NCBI GenBank assembly: GCA_048268485.1
Contig: JBLWVL010000006.1
Coordinates: forward strand, 1-64,000
Source: Oceanospirillum sp048268485
GTDB lineage: Bacteria > Pseudomonadota > Gammaproteobacteria > Pseudomonadales > Halomonadaceae
Direction of reading: 5' to 3'
DNA length: 64,000 nt
The notes below the pieces were generated by a model, which worked only from the letters and a program-made list of their open reading frames with translations, did not search any database and had not been told where the DNA came from. The translations under genes and the position numbers were made by a program. Shown here piece after piece: positions 32,169 to 40,531 of the stretch; position 1 is the first letter of the stretch, and each line of letters starts with the position of its first letter.

Positions 32169-34316
32169 ATGGGAACTCCCTTAGTTACTCCGTTTAAGGC
32201 AAATGCACACCTCCTGAAACTTTTAGGAGATGAGCTAATCGGAGACGACCGACTGGCTGTCTTTGAATTAGTAAAAAATGCCTACGACGCAAATGCTACA
32301 AGCGTTGATGTGACACTGAACTTAGAATGTGAAAATCCTAATATTATTATCTGGGATCACTGCGGATTCGGTATGACCAAAGAGGACATCCTTGGTAAGT
32401 GGATGGAAATTGGTACCAACAGCAAACGCAGTAAGAACAAGATTAGAACTCCCGACCTCAACAGATTACCTCTTGGAGAAAAAGGAGTTGGCCGCCTAGC
32501 TGTCCATAAGCTAGGTAAAAAACTCACAATTAACACAAGAGCCGAAAATTCTGCAGAGCACCAGATCACTATCGACTGGCCAACATTAATAGGAAATGCT
32601 CAATACATTGAAGACACACAGGTAACAATAACCACTCTGAATAAACCTAAATATTTTGAATCAGAGACTGGTACAAGAATCGAAATTGGGGATCTAAATA
32701 ATACACATTGGACTCGTGGAGACTTAAGGCGCCTTAAGCGCCTACTAACAAGCCTTATTTCACCTTTTAAGACTGTATCTGACTTCGACGTAAAATTAAC
32801 CGTCCCAGGCAGAGAAAAAGATATTGCCGATTTACTCGAAGCTAAAGATATTCTCGACAAGGCTTTATGGACGTATGACTTTATTATAGATGAAGATGCC
32901 AAATTCTCTTGCAACTACGTTTTCAACCCGCCAAAATTATTTAAAGAGCTGGCATATTCATCCATTGAAACCAATGATGAAAAATTGGAACTATTAGAAC
33001 CTAGCAAGGAAGAAGAGCTGGCTCGAACAGAAAACATTCGCGAATCACTATTATTAAAACCCGAGGATCTAAAGGGCATTGGGCCAATATCTGGAACGAT
33101 ATATGTTTTCATGAAAACACCGGCTGTTCTTAATGCAGTGGGGTCACCTCAATTAATAAAAGAGTACTTAAAAGAACAATCCGGTGTCCGTGTATATAGA
33201 GATGGCATCAGAGTATTTAACTATGGCGAAGGAAAAGATGACTGGTTAGGTTTAAATGCTGGCCGAATTAACATGCCGGGACAGAAAGTCGATACAGGCA
33301 TGGTCATCGGTGGAATCGATTTAAACCTTGAAGATAGTTTCGGCCTTATGGAAAAAACAAATCGTGAGGGCTTTGATGAGAATGACACATACACCCGATA
33401 TCGCTGGATAGTAGCTAGTGTCATAGAAGACTTCCATCTAAAACATAGAGCTGATCGTGTTGCACTTGACAATTATCTTAAAGGCGATGTTAAAGACGCA
33501 TCACCAGCAACTGCTCGTTTCTCAGAGAATATAGAAGACATAAAGAAAGCTATCAAAAGGCATAGCCTTGAGGGTGAAATAGGGGGAAAAGTTGCTCAAA
33601 TTGAGTCTGATTACCTACAAATGCGAGAGGTTACACTTAGCTCAGGTATTGCTGGTATAAATTTGGCTGTAATTTTCCATGAAGTGGAAAGAGGGGTTGA
33701 CGATCTAAACGAATCAATTCGACAGTCTGATGATTACGAAACACTTCTTAAGCGTGCCGAGCATCTTGCAGAACTTCTTGAGGGATTCGCTCCACTTCTC
33801 CGTCGAAATGAGCAAAAGAAGTTCAATATAAAAGCGTTAACCCAAAAAATCGTAAAGTTAAATAAGCATCGTTTCGAGCACCATAACATTACCATCTCAT
33901 GCCCGATAAACACCGATGAATCTGATGCCTTTGAAGTGACTGCACCTTTCGGTCTATTACAAGCTACGCTAACAAACCTAATAGACAATTCTATACACTG
34001 GACAAGTCTGCAAGCAGAAAAATCAGGGCAAGACTTTAGAGCTGCAATACGTATAGATAGCCTACCGGATCACTTTGAAGAGGGGTCGGCGTTAGTAGTT
34101 ATGGATAACGGCCCAGGATTCAGCCTAGCACCAGATGAAGCTATACAGCCATTTAAAACAACTAGACCCGGAGGTATGGGTGTTGGGCTTTACTACTCTG
34201 ACAAAGTAATGGAAACAATTGGAGGCAGACTTCTAATATGCTCTCCTGATGATTTAGACCTTCCTGATGCATACCAGGGAGCCGCAGTGGTAATGATTTT
34301 TGGTAAGGATAAATAA
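32169..34316 (+). CDS. double-GHKL ATPase: Hsp90/MORC-type N-terminus and histidine-kinase-like C-terminus
   Basis: 715 residues. N-terminal Bergerat fold: ELVKNAYDANA (E33, N37, D40), WDHCGFGM (residues 62-69), GEKGVGRLAVHKLG (about 103-116), as in Hsp90/MutL/MORC ATPases. Near residue 500, VIFHEVERGVDDL resembles a histidine-kinase H-box. The C-terminus (about 590-700) is a second ATPase with NLIDNSIHW, VVMDNGPGF and GGMGVGLY, the N, G1 and G2 boxes. Two different GHKL modules in one chain are unusual. It has no membrane segment, so it senses a cytoplasmic signal. The stop overlaps the next start (TAATG). Confidence 0.85.
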   Translation: MGTPLVTPFKANAHLLKLLGDELIGDDRLAVFELVKNAYDANATSVDVTLNLECENPNIIIWDHCGFGMTKEDILGKWMEIGTNSKRSKNKIRTPDLNRLPLGEKGVGRLAVHKLGKKLTINTRAENSAEHQITIDWPTLIGNAQYIEDTQVTITTLNKPKYFESETGTRIEIGDLNNTHWTRGDLRRLKRLLTSLISPFKTVSDFDVKLTVPGREKDIADLLEAKDILDKALWTYDFIIDEDAKFSCNYVFNPPKLFKELAYSSIETNDEKLELLEPSKEEELARTENIRESLLLKPEDLKGIGPISGTIYVFMKTPAVLNAVGSPQLIKEYLKEQSGVRVYRDGIRVFNYGEGKDDWLGLNAGRINMPGQKVDTGMVIGGIDLNLEDSFGLMEKTNREGFDENDTYTRYRWIVASVIEDFHLKHRADRVALDNYLKGDVKDASPATARFSENIEDIKKAIKRHSLEGEIGGKVAQIESDYLQMREVTLSSGIAGINLAVIFHEVERGVDDLNESIRQSDDYETLLKRAEHLAELLEGFAPLLRRNEQKKFNIKALTQKIVKLNKHRFEHHNITISCPINTDESDAFEVTAPFGLLQATLTNLIDNSIHWTSLQAEKSGQDFRAAIRIDSLPDHFEEGSALVVMDNGPGFSLAPDEAIQPFKTTRPGGMGVGLYYSDKVMETIGGRLLICSPDDLDLPDAYQGAAVVMIFGKDK

Positions 34317-35686
34317 TGCTTAGTTTACCGAGTATCGTTCTTATCGACGACACTAAAGAAGATCTAGATATTCTTCAAGATAATTTTACACGTATGGGTT
34401 ACCCCTGCTTCCCTATTCACTATCAAGGAAATGATCCGGACAACGAATCAGGAATAGATCACGTCAATCTTGATCTGATAACCCCTCGCATAATTATTTC
34501 TGACCTTAACTTACAAGAACTTCAAAAGCTTGATGAAAAGCAGTTAGCTGGCCCAATCGCAGAAGTTCTACGAAAACTACCAATTAGAGGCCCTTATACT
34601 CTATTATTCTGGTCAAGAAATGCCAATAGTGTCGAACCAGTTTTAGATGTTATTTATAAAAGATACGAAGACATATCATACCCTATTCACTGGGGTATTT
34701 TGGATAAAGCAAAGTTCAAATCAGGAGATCTAGATCTAAAAGAACGCATCCAATCATTAATGAAAGAGAGTAAAGTTTTTAATGCACTATGCAACTGGGA
34801 AGGCCGTGTCTCAACAGCAGCACAAAGAACAACTGATGCACTATTTAAAATAGCCAGCGCAATAGATCCAAATAGTTTAGTCGACTTTAGAGATACAACA
34901 ACAAAAACTCTACAAGACATGATAGCCGTTATTGGTAATGAAACGCTTGGAGTAAAAAATGCTCAGCAAGAACCTGAAATGGCAATCGAACTTGGCTTAG
35001 AACCTGTTCTTCATGAACATATCCAGCTAATGCGTGAACACATGGATCTTGCAGATTGGAAAGAAGCCGCGGATGGTATTGGAAACAATGTTAGTACGAG
35101 TGATGAGATTAAACCATACCTAAACTCCTTCTACCACATAGCTGAGCTAGATAAAGATGCATCACCCACTAAACGTGGTACTTGGATAGAGTTTGATCCC
35201 GATTACTTAAAAGACCCAGAAAATAATCAAAAGATACAAAATCACTTCGGGCGAACAGTTAAAACCTTATTAAATGAAGAATTTTTAAATTGCAATGAAG
35301 GCAGTAAAGGTGAAAGAGCAAATGTTCAAGCCGAAATAAAGCTAGGTTTTCTAGAACTCTCTGCTGAGTGCGACCAAGCTCAGCGAAAAACTAAGTTACA
35401 CAGATACTTTCTATCTGCCATGGTTCCAGCTCAATATGAAAAGCATACTTTTTCCAGGCATGGTGGCAAAACCCAGCATTCCGGTATTTACCGTTTACCG
35501 AATGTCAGAATTGCGGGTCAAGATTATATTGTTAAAGTAACTTTCATGTATCAAATTGGCGCGATTCCGGAGTTTAATAAATGGCTTGGCAAACCCGTCT
35601 TTAGGCTTAAAGATCAGATTTTATCAGACATTAGTTTCTCAGCATTCCAACATGCCGCTCGACCCGGAATTATTCGTTTTGACTAA
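34316..35686 (+). CDS. receiver-like protein paired with the GHKL ATPase
   Basis: 456 residues. The first 140 look like a diverged CheY-type receiver: IVLIDDTKED (D11, D12), IIISDLNLQ (D63 as possible phosphoacceptor), LLFWSRN (Ser/Thr position) and DKAKF (Lys). The remaining 300 residues are not recognised; they have no helix-turn-helix that I can see. It overlaps the GHKL stop by four bases and the convergent methyltransferase by 17 bases. It may relay a phosphate or conformational signal to the nuclease or methylase; this is inference. Confidence 0.65.
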   Translation: MLSLPSIVLIDDTKEDLDILQDNFTRMGYPCFPIHYQGNDPDNESGIDHVNLDLITPRIIISDLNLQELQKLDEKQLAGPIAEVLRKLPIRGPYTLLFWSRNANSVEPVLDVIYKRYEDISYPIHWGILDKAKFKSGDLDLKERIQSLMKESKVFNALCNWEGRVSTAAQRTTDALFKIASAIDPNSLVDFRDTTTKTLQDMIAVIGNETLGVKNAQQEPEMAIELGLEPVLHEHIQLMREHMDLADWKEAADGIGNNVSTSDEIKPYLNSFYHIAELDKDASPTKRGTWIEFDPDYLKDPENNQKIQNHFGRTVKTLLNEEFLNCNEGSKGERANVQAEIKLGFLELSAECDQAQRKTKLHRYFLSAMVPAQYEKHTFSRHGGKTQHSGIYRLPNVRIAGQDYIVKVTFMYQIGAIPEFNKWLGKPVFRLKDQILSDISFSAFQHAARPGIIRFD

Positions 35687-37247
35687 GTAGCTCCATTACA
35701 ACCTTCCCGATCTGCTGTGCCAAATACGGTGGCACAGCATTTCCAACTTGTACGTACTGCTGCGTTCTATTCCCTTCAAAAAGGTAGTTATCTGGAAATG
35801 TCTGTAAACGTGCGGCTTCCCTCACTGTTAAGCTTCGGCACTGCCTAGGGTCATAGTGAATAAAGTAATGCCCATCTTTAGAGATGTGGCTGGTCACTGT
35901 TGTTGCGCATCTATTAGCCGCTTGAGTTCTAAAGCGATCGGCATGTGAACCTGTATCCCAATTTTCATGTGCAGGTGCAAGAGCCCTTGGGAAATCCTTC
36001 GATTTTGGTGTGACTCCGCCATTCAATCTAGTGAACGCTGCACTATAGGCATACCTGAGTAAGTCAGATTCCATATGCCCTCTGGTTTCGTGATTAAGAA
36101 CCCTTTCAGGTGCATTAGCCAAGTACCAACTCTCTAAATGCGGTGGCATTCTTCTTACGCAGTCTTCAACCGGAAAAACTGACCTTCGCTCTAGTCCGGT
36201 GATTGGACTCAGCTCTAGCGACGCCACATCCTCCGCTTTAAAACGTCTGGCTAGTATTCGACTAACTCTTCTAGCATTTTTTCTTATTGTGGCTTCCCAA
36301 TTCCTTTGTGAATCTTCCATTTTTGAAAATCCACTTCTTAGGGGAGGGAGATCACTTAATACCTCTTCAACGGTCACCTGCTGTGCCATAGGCACAATTG
36401 TTCTAGGAACCCGTTGAAGATCATCTCTAACACCTAAAAGAATTACACGATGCCTCGCCTGAGGAACGCCATAGTCCTCAGATCGAATTAAAAAATCGGC
36501 AGAGTTTTTATACTGTGGGTTGGCAGGATTATTTGCAGGAACAACCAAAGAGTAAATTTTATAACTCGGCACACCCTGAATTTTTGTTACTCGCCCAGGT
36601 TTCCTCAAATCTTTCAAAATCTGAGGAAACATTATTCTGCCATTAATTTTGGCCGACAAAATGCCTCTAACATTTTCCATCACAAAAACATCAGGCTGCG
36701 CGATCGACAGAACTCTTAAGTATTCCAAATATAGAAAGTTTCTATGATCCCTTTCAGCCCTATAGTTCTCAATACCTGCATTTCTTGAGCGCCCAGCAAG
36801 TGAATATGCTTGGCATGGCGGCCCCCCAATCACCACTTTAGGGCCTGTATGATTTTCAGCCAGTTCCTTAATTCTGCTATGAATTAGCTTATTGTCCGCA
36901 CCTAATGCCCTTGGACCTTCTAGCGTTTCTTCAACAGCCTCTCTAGCTTGATCAGGAAATAGCTCAAACAAATCTGTTCTCGTTATCTCTCCACGAAGGT
37001 ATCGCTGATAAGCGTTAAGTGCCGCAGGATCATCTTTAATTTTTCGATAGAAAGCCCTAGTGGTAAGCGTCTTATGCGCAGAAGGCTCTTTTTCAACAGA
37101 AACGCCTATTTTAAAAGGATGGCTACCATTTGAATGGGCGACAGAAGATATCCCTTCACCAAGACCGCCAGGTCCTGCGAAAAGATCAATTACTAGAACT
37201 TCACCAGTTTGCATTGCCAATTTTCTATCAAATAAGTTGGAGGGCAA
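35670..37247 (-). CDS. DNA (cytosine-5) methyltransferase
   Basis: Up to 525 residues. Motif I FAGPGGLGEG, motif IV GGPPCQAYSLAGRSR with the catalytic Cys, motif VI MENVRG, motif VIII PQARHRVILLG and motif X YVQVGNAVPP are in standard order; the target-recognition domain lies between VIII and X. The N-terminal insertion between motifs I and IV (about 70-130) is longer than in M.HhaI. The start is TTG 37247 or ATG 37214; neither has a strong ribosome site. It is convergent with the nuclease/GHKL/receiver operon, probably protecting host DNA from the GIY-YIG enzyme. Confidence 0.93.
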   Translation of the reverse strand: MPSNLFDRKLAMQTGEVLVIDLFAGPGGLGEGISSVAHSNGSHPFKIGVSVEKEPSAHKTLTTRAFYRKIKDDPAALNAYQRYLRGEITRTDLFELFPDQAREAVEETLEGPRALGADNKLIHSRIKELAENHTGPKVVIGGPPCQAYSLAGRSRNAGIENYRAERDHRNFLYLEYLRVLSIAQPDVFVMENVRGILSAKINGRIMFPQILKDLRKPGRVTKIQGVPSYKIYSLVVPANNPANPQYKNSADFLIRSEDYGVPQARHRVILLGVRDDLQRVPRTIVPMAQQVTVEEVLSDLPPLRSGFSKMEDSQRNWEATIRKNARRVSRILARRFKAEDVASLELSPITGLERRSVFPVEDCVRRMPPHLESWYLANAPERVLNHETRGHMESDLLRYAYSAAFTRLNGGVTPKSKDFPRALAPAHENWDTGSHADRFRTQAANRCATTVTSHISKDGHYFIHYDPRQCRSLTVREAARLQTFPDNYLFEGNRTQQYVQVGNAVPPYLAQQIGKVVMELLSQNE

Positions 37248-37309
37248 TCATACCAGGCAGTCTTTTTAGAGCAATGTATTTCGAGTGTGTCAACTTGGCA
37301 GCAAAACTA

Positions 37310-37657
37310 CTAACGCTTCTCTGATAACCAAAGATCCACATTATCGATTACCCGATTGAAGCAATTGATCGCCTCAGCAACGTCAAGCTCCGGCCAGTTG
37401 TAGAATGAAGCATGTCTACTCTCTGTATCCTGCTCATCCAGCAGATACATATTCCCGTCCATATAGTCATGAATATCTGAAAATCCGGACAGGTTTTCCG
37501 GCAAAATCTGCCGTTTGATATCTTCCTGAATAAGCCGTCTAGCAACCACTGAACGATATGAAACAACGTCATCAATACTCACCAAGGAGTGGATACCGAG
37601 ACTTTTAACAACATCCTGATACGCAACGCGATCTTCAAGAACTGAAATAGCATCCAT
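37310..37657 (-). CDS. hypothetical protein under a LexA box
   Basis: 115 residues, acidic, with no recognised domain (starts MDAISVLEDRVAYQDVVKSL, ends DNVDLWLSEKR). GTGAGG lies upstream of the ATG at a usable distance. A textbook LexA site begins 18 bases upstream of the start, so it should be induced by DNA damage. Its neighbour on the right is a methyltransferase module and on the left an AraC-type regulator; neither explains it. Confidence 0.6.
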   Translation of the reverse strand: MDAISVLEDRVAYQDVVKSLGIHSLVSIDDVVSYRSVVARRLIQEDIKRQILPENLSGFSDIHDYMDGNMYLLDEQDTESRHASFYNWPELDVAEAINCFNRVIDNVDLWLSEKR

Positions 37658-37674
37658 ACTAAGAACCTCACCTA

Positions 37675-37694
37675 TACTGTTTTTATATACAGTA
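37675..37694 (-). promoter_or_regulatory. LexA/SOS box
   Basis: TACTGTTTTTATATACAGTA matches the gammaproteobacterial consensus TACTGTATATATATACAGTA at 18 of 20 positions, with the CTGT-N8-ACAG core perfect. The symmetry extends to 10-base arms (37670-37699). It overlaps the expected promoter of the 115-residue gene. Confidence 0.85.
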
Positions 37695-37735
37695 TAGGTG
37701 AGGTTTAAGTTTTTGCTAATTTTTTCGCAAAAAAA

Positions 37736-38605
37736 TCACACAATCGGCAGGTAAATATCCGTTATCAGCTCGTGCTCATCCACTTCCGGGAAGAAGTTGT
37801 GATAGTGGAAGTAGCAGGGGCTGTCGCGGAGTTCTTCGCCGCTTTCCGGTAACCATTGCCCGTACAGGTAATAGACCTTGGCATCCAGCCCTTCGTGGGG
37901 GCCGTGGTGGCGCACGACGGCGCAACGGCCTGCTGCCATGGTTTTGTTGATAATGCCAAAGGCATTTTCCGGAACCGGTTGCGGGACTTCTCCGGCGATA
38001 TCAAAGCGGAAATCCTCCGGTGCGGTATTTTTCGGATCACACAGAATAATGCCGAAGGTTTTACAGCTGACGATGGGGGAGTAGCCGCTTTCGATACGCC
38101 ACTGGCGGAACTGTCCGGCGGAGGCCATCACGGTTTCCATGGGGCCTTTGTGTTCCAGTACGGCGATCTGCATCTCGGGTTGGGTAACGATATTGACGTT
38201 CACAGGTGTCTCCTGTTGAGAATCGGGTGTCGGGTTTTGGTAGTGGTGGCTCCAGAGCATCCAGTCGGCCTGATGGCGAAACTCGCTGGGAGACTGAGCA
38301 AAGCCCCGTCTGAAGGCGCGGGTAAAGGATTCCGGGCGCTCAAAGCGGGCATCAAAGGCGATATCGGTTATGGGGCGTTCCCGCTGAAAGGCCAGCTGGT
38401 AGGCGGCCCGTTTCAGTCGCAGTTGCTGCACAAAGCGGGTGACGCTCATGCCCATAAACTGACTGAACTGCCGGTGAAAGTGATAGCGGGAAAAGTGCGC
38501 GACCTGACTCAGCTCATCCAGAGTCAAATCATGATCCAGATGCTGGTAGATGTAGTCACATACCGCCAACATACGTTGCTGATAGCGCTGTTTTGCCTGA
38601 TTCAC
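37736..38605 (-). CDS. AraC-family regulator with GyrI-like ligand domain
   Basis: 289 residues. Two N-terminal helix-turn-helices (LTLDELSQVAHFSRYHFHRQF; ITDIAFDARFERPESFTRAF) form the AraC DNA-binding domain. From about residue 130 (VNIVTQPEMQIAVLEHKGP) a GyrI/SoxR-inducible effector-binding domain follows, as in Rob and SbmC relatives; it binds hydrophobic small molecules. The domain order HTH-GyrI is normal. It is a single gene with no clear partner; targets are unknown. Confidence 0.92.
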   Translation of the reverse strand: MNQAKQRYQQRMLAVCDYIYQHLDHDLTLDELSQVAHFSRYHFHRQFSQFMGMSVTRFVQQLRLKRAAYQLAFQRERPITDIAFDARFERPESFTRAFRRGFAQSPSEFRHQADWMLWSHHYQNPTPDSQQETPVNVNIVTQPEMQIAVLEHKGPMETVMASAGQFRQWRIESGYSPIVSCKTFGIILCDPKNTAPEDFRFDIAGEVPQPVPENAFGIINKTMAAGRCAVVRHHGPHEGLDAKVYYLYGQWLPESGEELRDSPCYFHYHNFFPEVDEHELITDIYLPIV

Positions 38606-38707
38606 TCCGGCCCCTGATTATCTTGTCTGATGTTGTTTGCTGCCGACTAAAAGCCCGCACTCTGCTGAAGGAACCACCTTCTGACACCAGTATGCGATGA
38701 CACCGGA

Positions 38708-38824
38708 CTAACAACCTGACCCATCTTGCGCTTTATCAGGATAGATATTCAGAATGCGCAATACTGAGCCCTGCATCTTTTTCTGACGCAGCCAGCGATT
38801 TACATTGCCTGGTACAACGTCCAT
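38708..38824 (-). CDS. 38-residue small protein with a strong ribosome site
   Basis: ATG 38824-38822 follows AGGAGG by seven bases, the best Shine-Dalgarno in this region. The peptide starts MDVVPGNVNRWLRQKKMQGS and ends with DKAQDGSGC. It is basic in the first half with one C-terminal Cys; there is no membrane segment. The frame is also open upstream to 38902 but without a ribosome site there. It lies downstream of hipBA on the same strand and may be its third gene. I do not recognise it. Confidence 0.45.
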   Translation of the reverse strand: MDVVPGNVNRWLRQKKMQGSVLRILNIYPDKAQDGSGC

Positions 38825-38876
38825 TTGGTGCCTCCTGTAACGTCTGCGCAACTGCAGCTGAATCGGCAGCGCATCA

Positions 38877-40088
38877 TTATTCAAACTTACGCTTTTTATC
38901 ATGCCTGTAGCCTTTGCTGCTGACAGTCTGCGACATTACTTTTGAAACAGAGCTGATGATGGACTCTTTCAGGCCACGCACCAGATGCACCTCCTGACAA
39001 GTGGAGAGATAATCCAAAACGCCTTCAGCGGTTGCATCTATGATGGAGGCGGCTTCTCTTAGTCTGAAGCTTTTTGAGCTGGCTAGTCCAAGCAGGTCAT
39101 TACGGTTGGGGAAAACTTTACTGCCTTTAAGCTTCAGCGCCATTTTATTATCGAGGGTTTCGTAAATCAGGGTGTGGGTAATATCAAAAGGCGGTGAAAC
39201 AAAGATCTGCTGCATGTCAGGGGTATACTGCAGAGCAAAGTTTTTCAGGTGGGCGTCTCCATTACCAATCAGGCAGTTAAAGACAATGTACTGATACATT
39301 CTGCGAACTTCGTCCAGACTGGAAGTGTACAGGTAGGTTGCTTCCAGCAGTGACTCATAACTGCCGGTGTACTTGGCATCCGGTGAGTTTGGCCGCTTCA
39401 TTAATGTTGTAAAATCTTCGTAACCCAACAAGTCTCCCTCTGGCTTGTCAAAGCGCTCCACAACAAAGGTTTCCAGATTGTCTGAGAGGTAAACTTTTGG
39501 TGGCTTCAGGCCGCAGTGCCTGGCAGCCTCCATACAGACATATTCATTTACCGTCAGCAGCGGAAATTCAGCATCAAAGGACTTTACGATAAGATCCTTC
39601 TGCTCAACGGTTCTGTCAGTTCCTGAGATGCTGACCTTGGGTTGCACCCCGGCCAATGAGTTTCGTAGGTAGTACTTTTCCAGCAGCTGTGGAAACAGCG
39701 GCTCTTCACCCCGATAGTTCAGAATTTCATCCAGAGACACGCCTCCCACCTCCGGTAGCGCAAACTCTGACTGGTAGGAGAGCATGCCGATACCGTTATC
39801 ACCCTGAAGCGCCAGCAGATAAATATCATCAACGCGGGCATATCGGGCGAGACGTTCCGCGATAAACCGACGGTTAAATCCCTCGGGAAGGTTTTGAGCA
39901 AAAATAGGATGCAGCGCCCCTGACGAATAACCGTCCAGTGTTGGCCGTGTCATAGTCAGGGATACGAACTGCTCAATCTGCGATGGCTGGTAGAAGTGTA
40001 CGGAGCCTCGAGTCAGCAGCCCCAACTCTGCATCCTTTAGTTTCACTTTCAGCTTGTCGATGCGTTTGGGGAGTGTTTCAAAGGCCAT
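38877..40088 (-). CDS. hipA: HipA-family serine/threonine kinase toxin
   Basis: 403 residues. The N-terminal couple_hipA region has ALHPIFAQNLPEGFNRRFI; the SLAGVQPKVS loop is the phosphate-binding/autophosphorylation motif; the catalytic loop is IGNGDAHLKNFAL and the metal Asp is in PPFDITHT. HipA of E. coli phosphorylates glutamyl-tRNA synthetase and induces dormancy; the target here is not certain. It overlaps the hipB stop by one base. Sequence appears complete, with all kinase residues present. Confidence 0.93.
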   Translation of the reverse strand: MAFETLPKRIDKLKVKLKDAELGLLTRGSVHFYQPSQIEQFVSLTMTRPTLDGYSSGALHPIFAQNLPEGFNRRFIAERLARYARVDDIYLLALQGDNGIGMLSYQSEFALPEVGGVSLDEILNYRGEEPLFPQLLEKYYLRNSLAGVQPKVSISGTDRTVEQKDLIVKSFDAEFPLLTVNEYVCMEAARHCGLKPPKVYLSDNLETFVVERFDKPEGDLLGYEDFTTLMKRPNSPDAKYTGSYESLLEATYLYTSSLDEVRRMYQYIVFNCLIGNGDAHLKNFALQYTPDMQQIFVSPPFDITHTLIYETLDNKMALKLKGSKVFPNRNDLLGLASSKSFRLREAASIIDATAEGVLDYLSTCQEVHLVRGLKESIISSVSKVMSQTVSSKGYRHDKKRKFE

Positions 40089-40342
40089 TAATCTTCTCCA
40101 AAAAGCTCGTCCAGCTCATCCCAATCCGGTAAGCGCCTTTTCTTTTCCGTGACGATAAGCTCCAGTCCAACCGCATCCAGATAGCGCTCCAGAATATCCA
40201 ATGATCCTGAGAAATGACCATTTTCAATTTTGGAGAGTGTCGTTGCAGGGATATTGATGTTTTCGGCTATTTTCTTTTGGGTCAAATTCAGCCTTTTTCT
40301 GGCCTGCTTTATCGCTTCGCCCATTTCTGTTCGTTTATTCAC
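40088..40342 (-). CDS. hipB: HipB-type XRE antitoxin
   Basis: 84 residues with helix-turn-helix IKQARKRLNLTQKKIAENIN and IPATTLSKIENG, followed by a short C-terminal tail (WDELDELFGED). It sequesters HipA and represses the operon. Two 16-base palindromes directly upstream of the start are the expected operators. Confidence 0.92.
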   Translation of the reverse strand: MNKRTEMGEAIKQARKRLNLTQKKIAENINIPATTLSKIENGHFSGSLDILERYLDAVGLELIVTEKKRRLPDWDELDELFGED

Positions 40343-40355
40343 TGCGATGCCAAAA

Positions 40356-40410
40356 TTTCCTATATAGGAAATACCAAATGCTATTAGGATTAAATTTCTT
40401 ATATAGGAAA
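40356..40410 (-). promoter_or_regulatory. paired hipB operators
   Basis: TTTCCTATATAGGAAA (40356-40371) is a perfect palindrome; TTTCTTATATAGGAAA (40395-40410) has one mismatch. They are 39 bases apart, centre to centre, close to four helical turns, and flank the expected hipB promoter. Confidence 0.8.
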
Positions 40411-40480
40411 CTATAGAGGTATGATTTCAGAATAGCCAGAGGGGCATTCGGTATCTTCTACGGGCAAACAGAAATAAGGC

Positions 40481-40504
40481 CAGGACTGAAATTTTTCAGT
40501 CCTG
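40481..40504 (-). terminator. hairpin after the condensin operon
   Basis: CAGGACTGAAA and TTTCAGTCCTG form an 11-base stem with a tiny loop 28 bases beyond the last condensin gene stop. There is no clear T-run, so termination is probable but not certain. Confidence 0.5.
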
Positions 40505-40531
40505 ATCCTGCTTCAAAAGCCCGACTGGAAA

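Noticed and set aside
31561..37247. Calling the module Detocs
   Set aside because: Detocs uses a sensor kinase, a receiver-type buffering protein and a nucleotide-cleaving effector; here the partners are GIY-YIG and Dcm and the kinase-like protein has an Hsp90/MORC-type N-terminus.
37856..38617. 253-codon plus-strand frame opposite the AraC-type gene
   Set aside because: The minus-strand gene has clear AraC and GyrI motifs; the opposite frame lacks a ribosome site and any motif.
38708..38902. 64-codon version of the small gene after hipA
   Set aside because: The upstream start overlaps hipA and lacks a ribosome site; the ATG at 38824 has AGGAGG.
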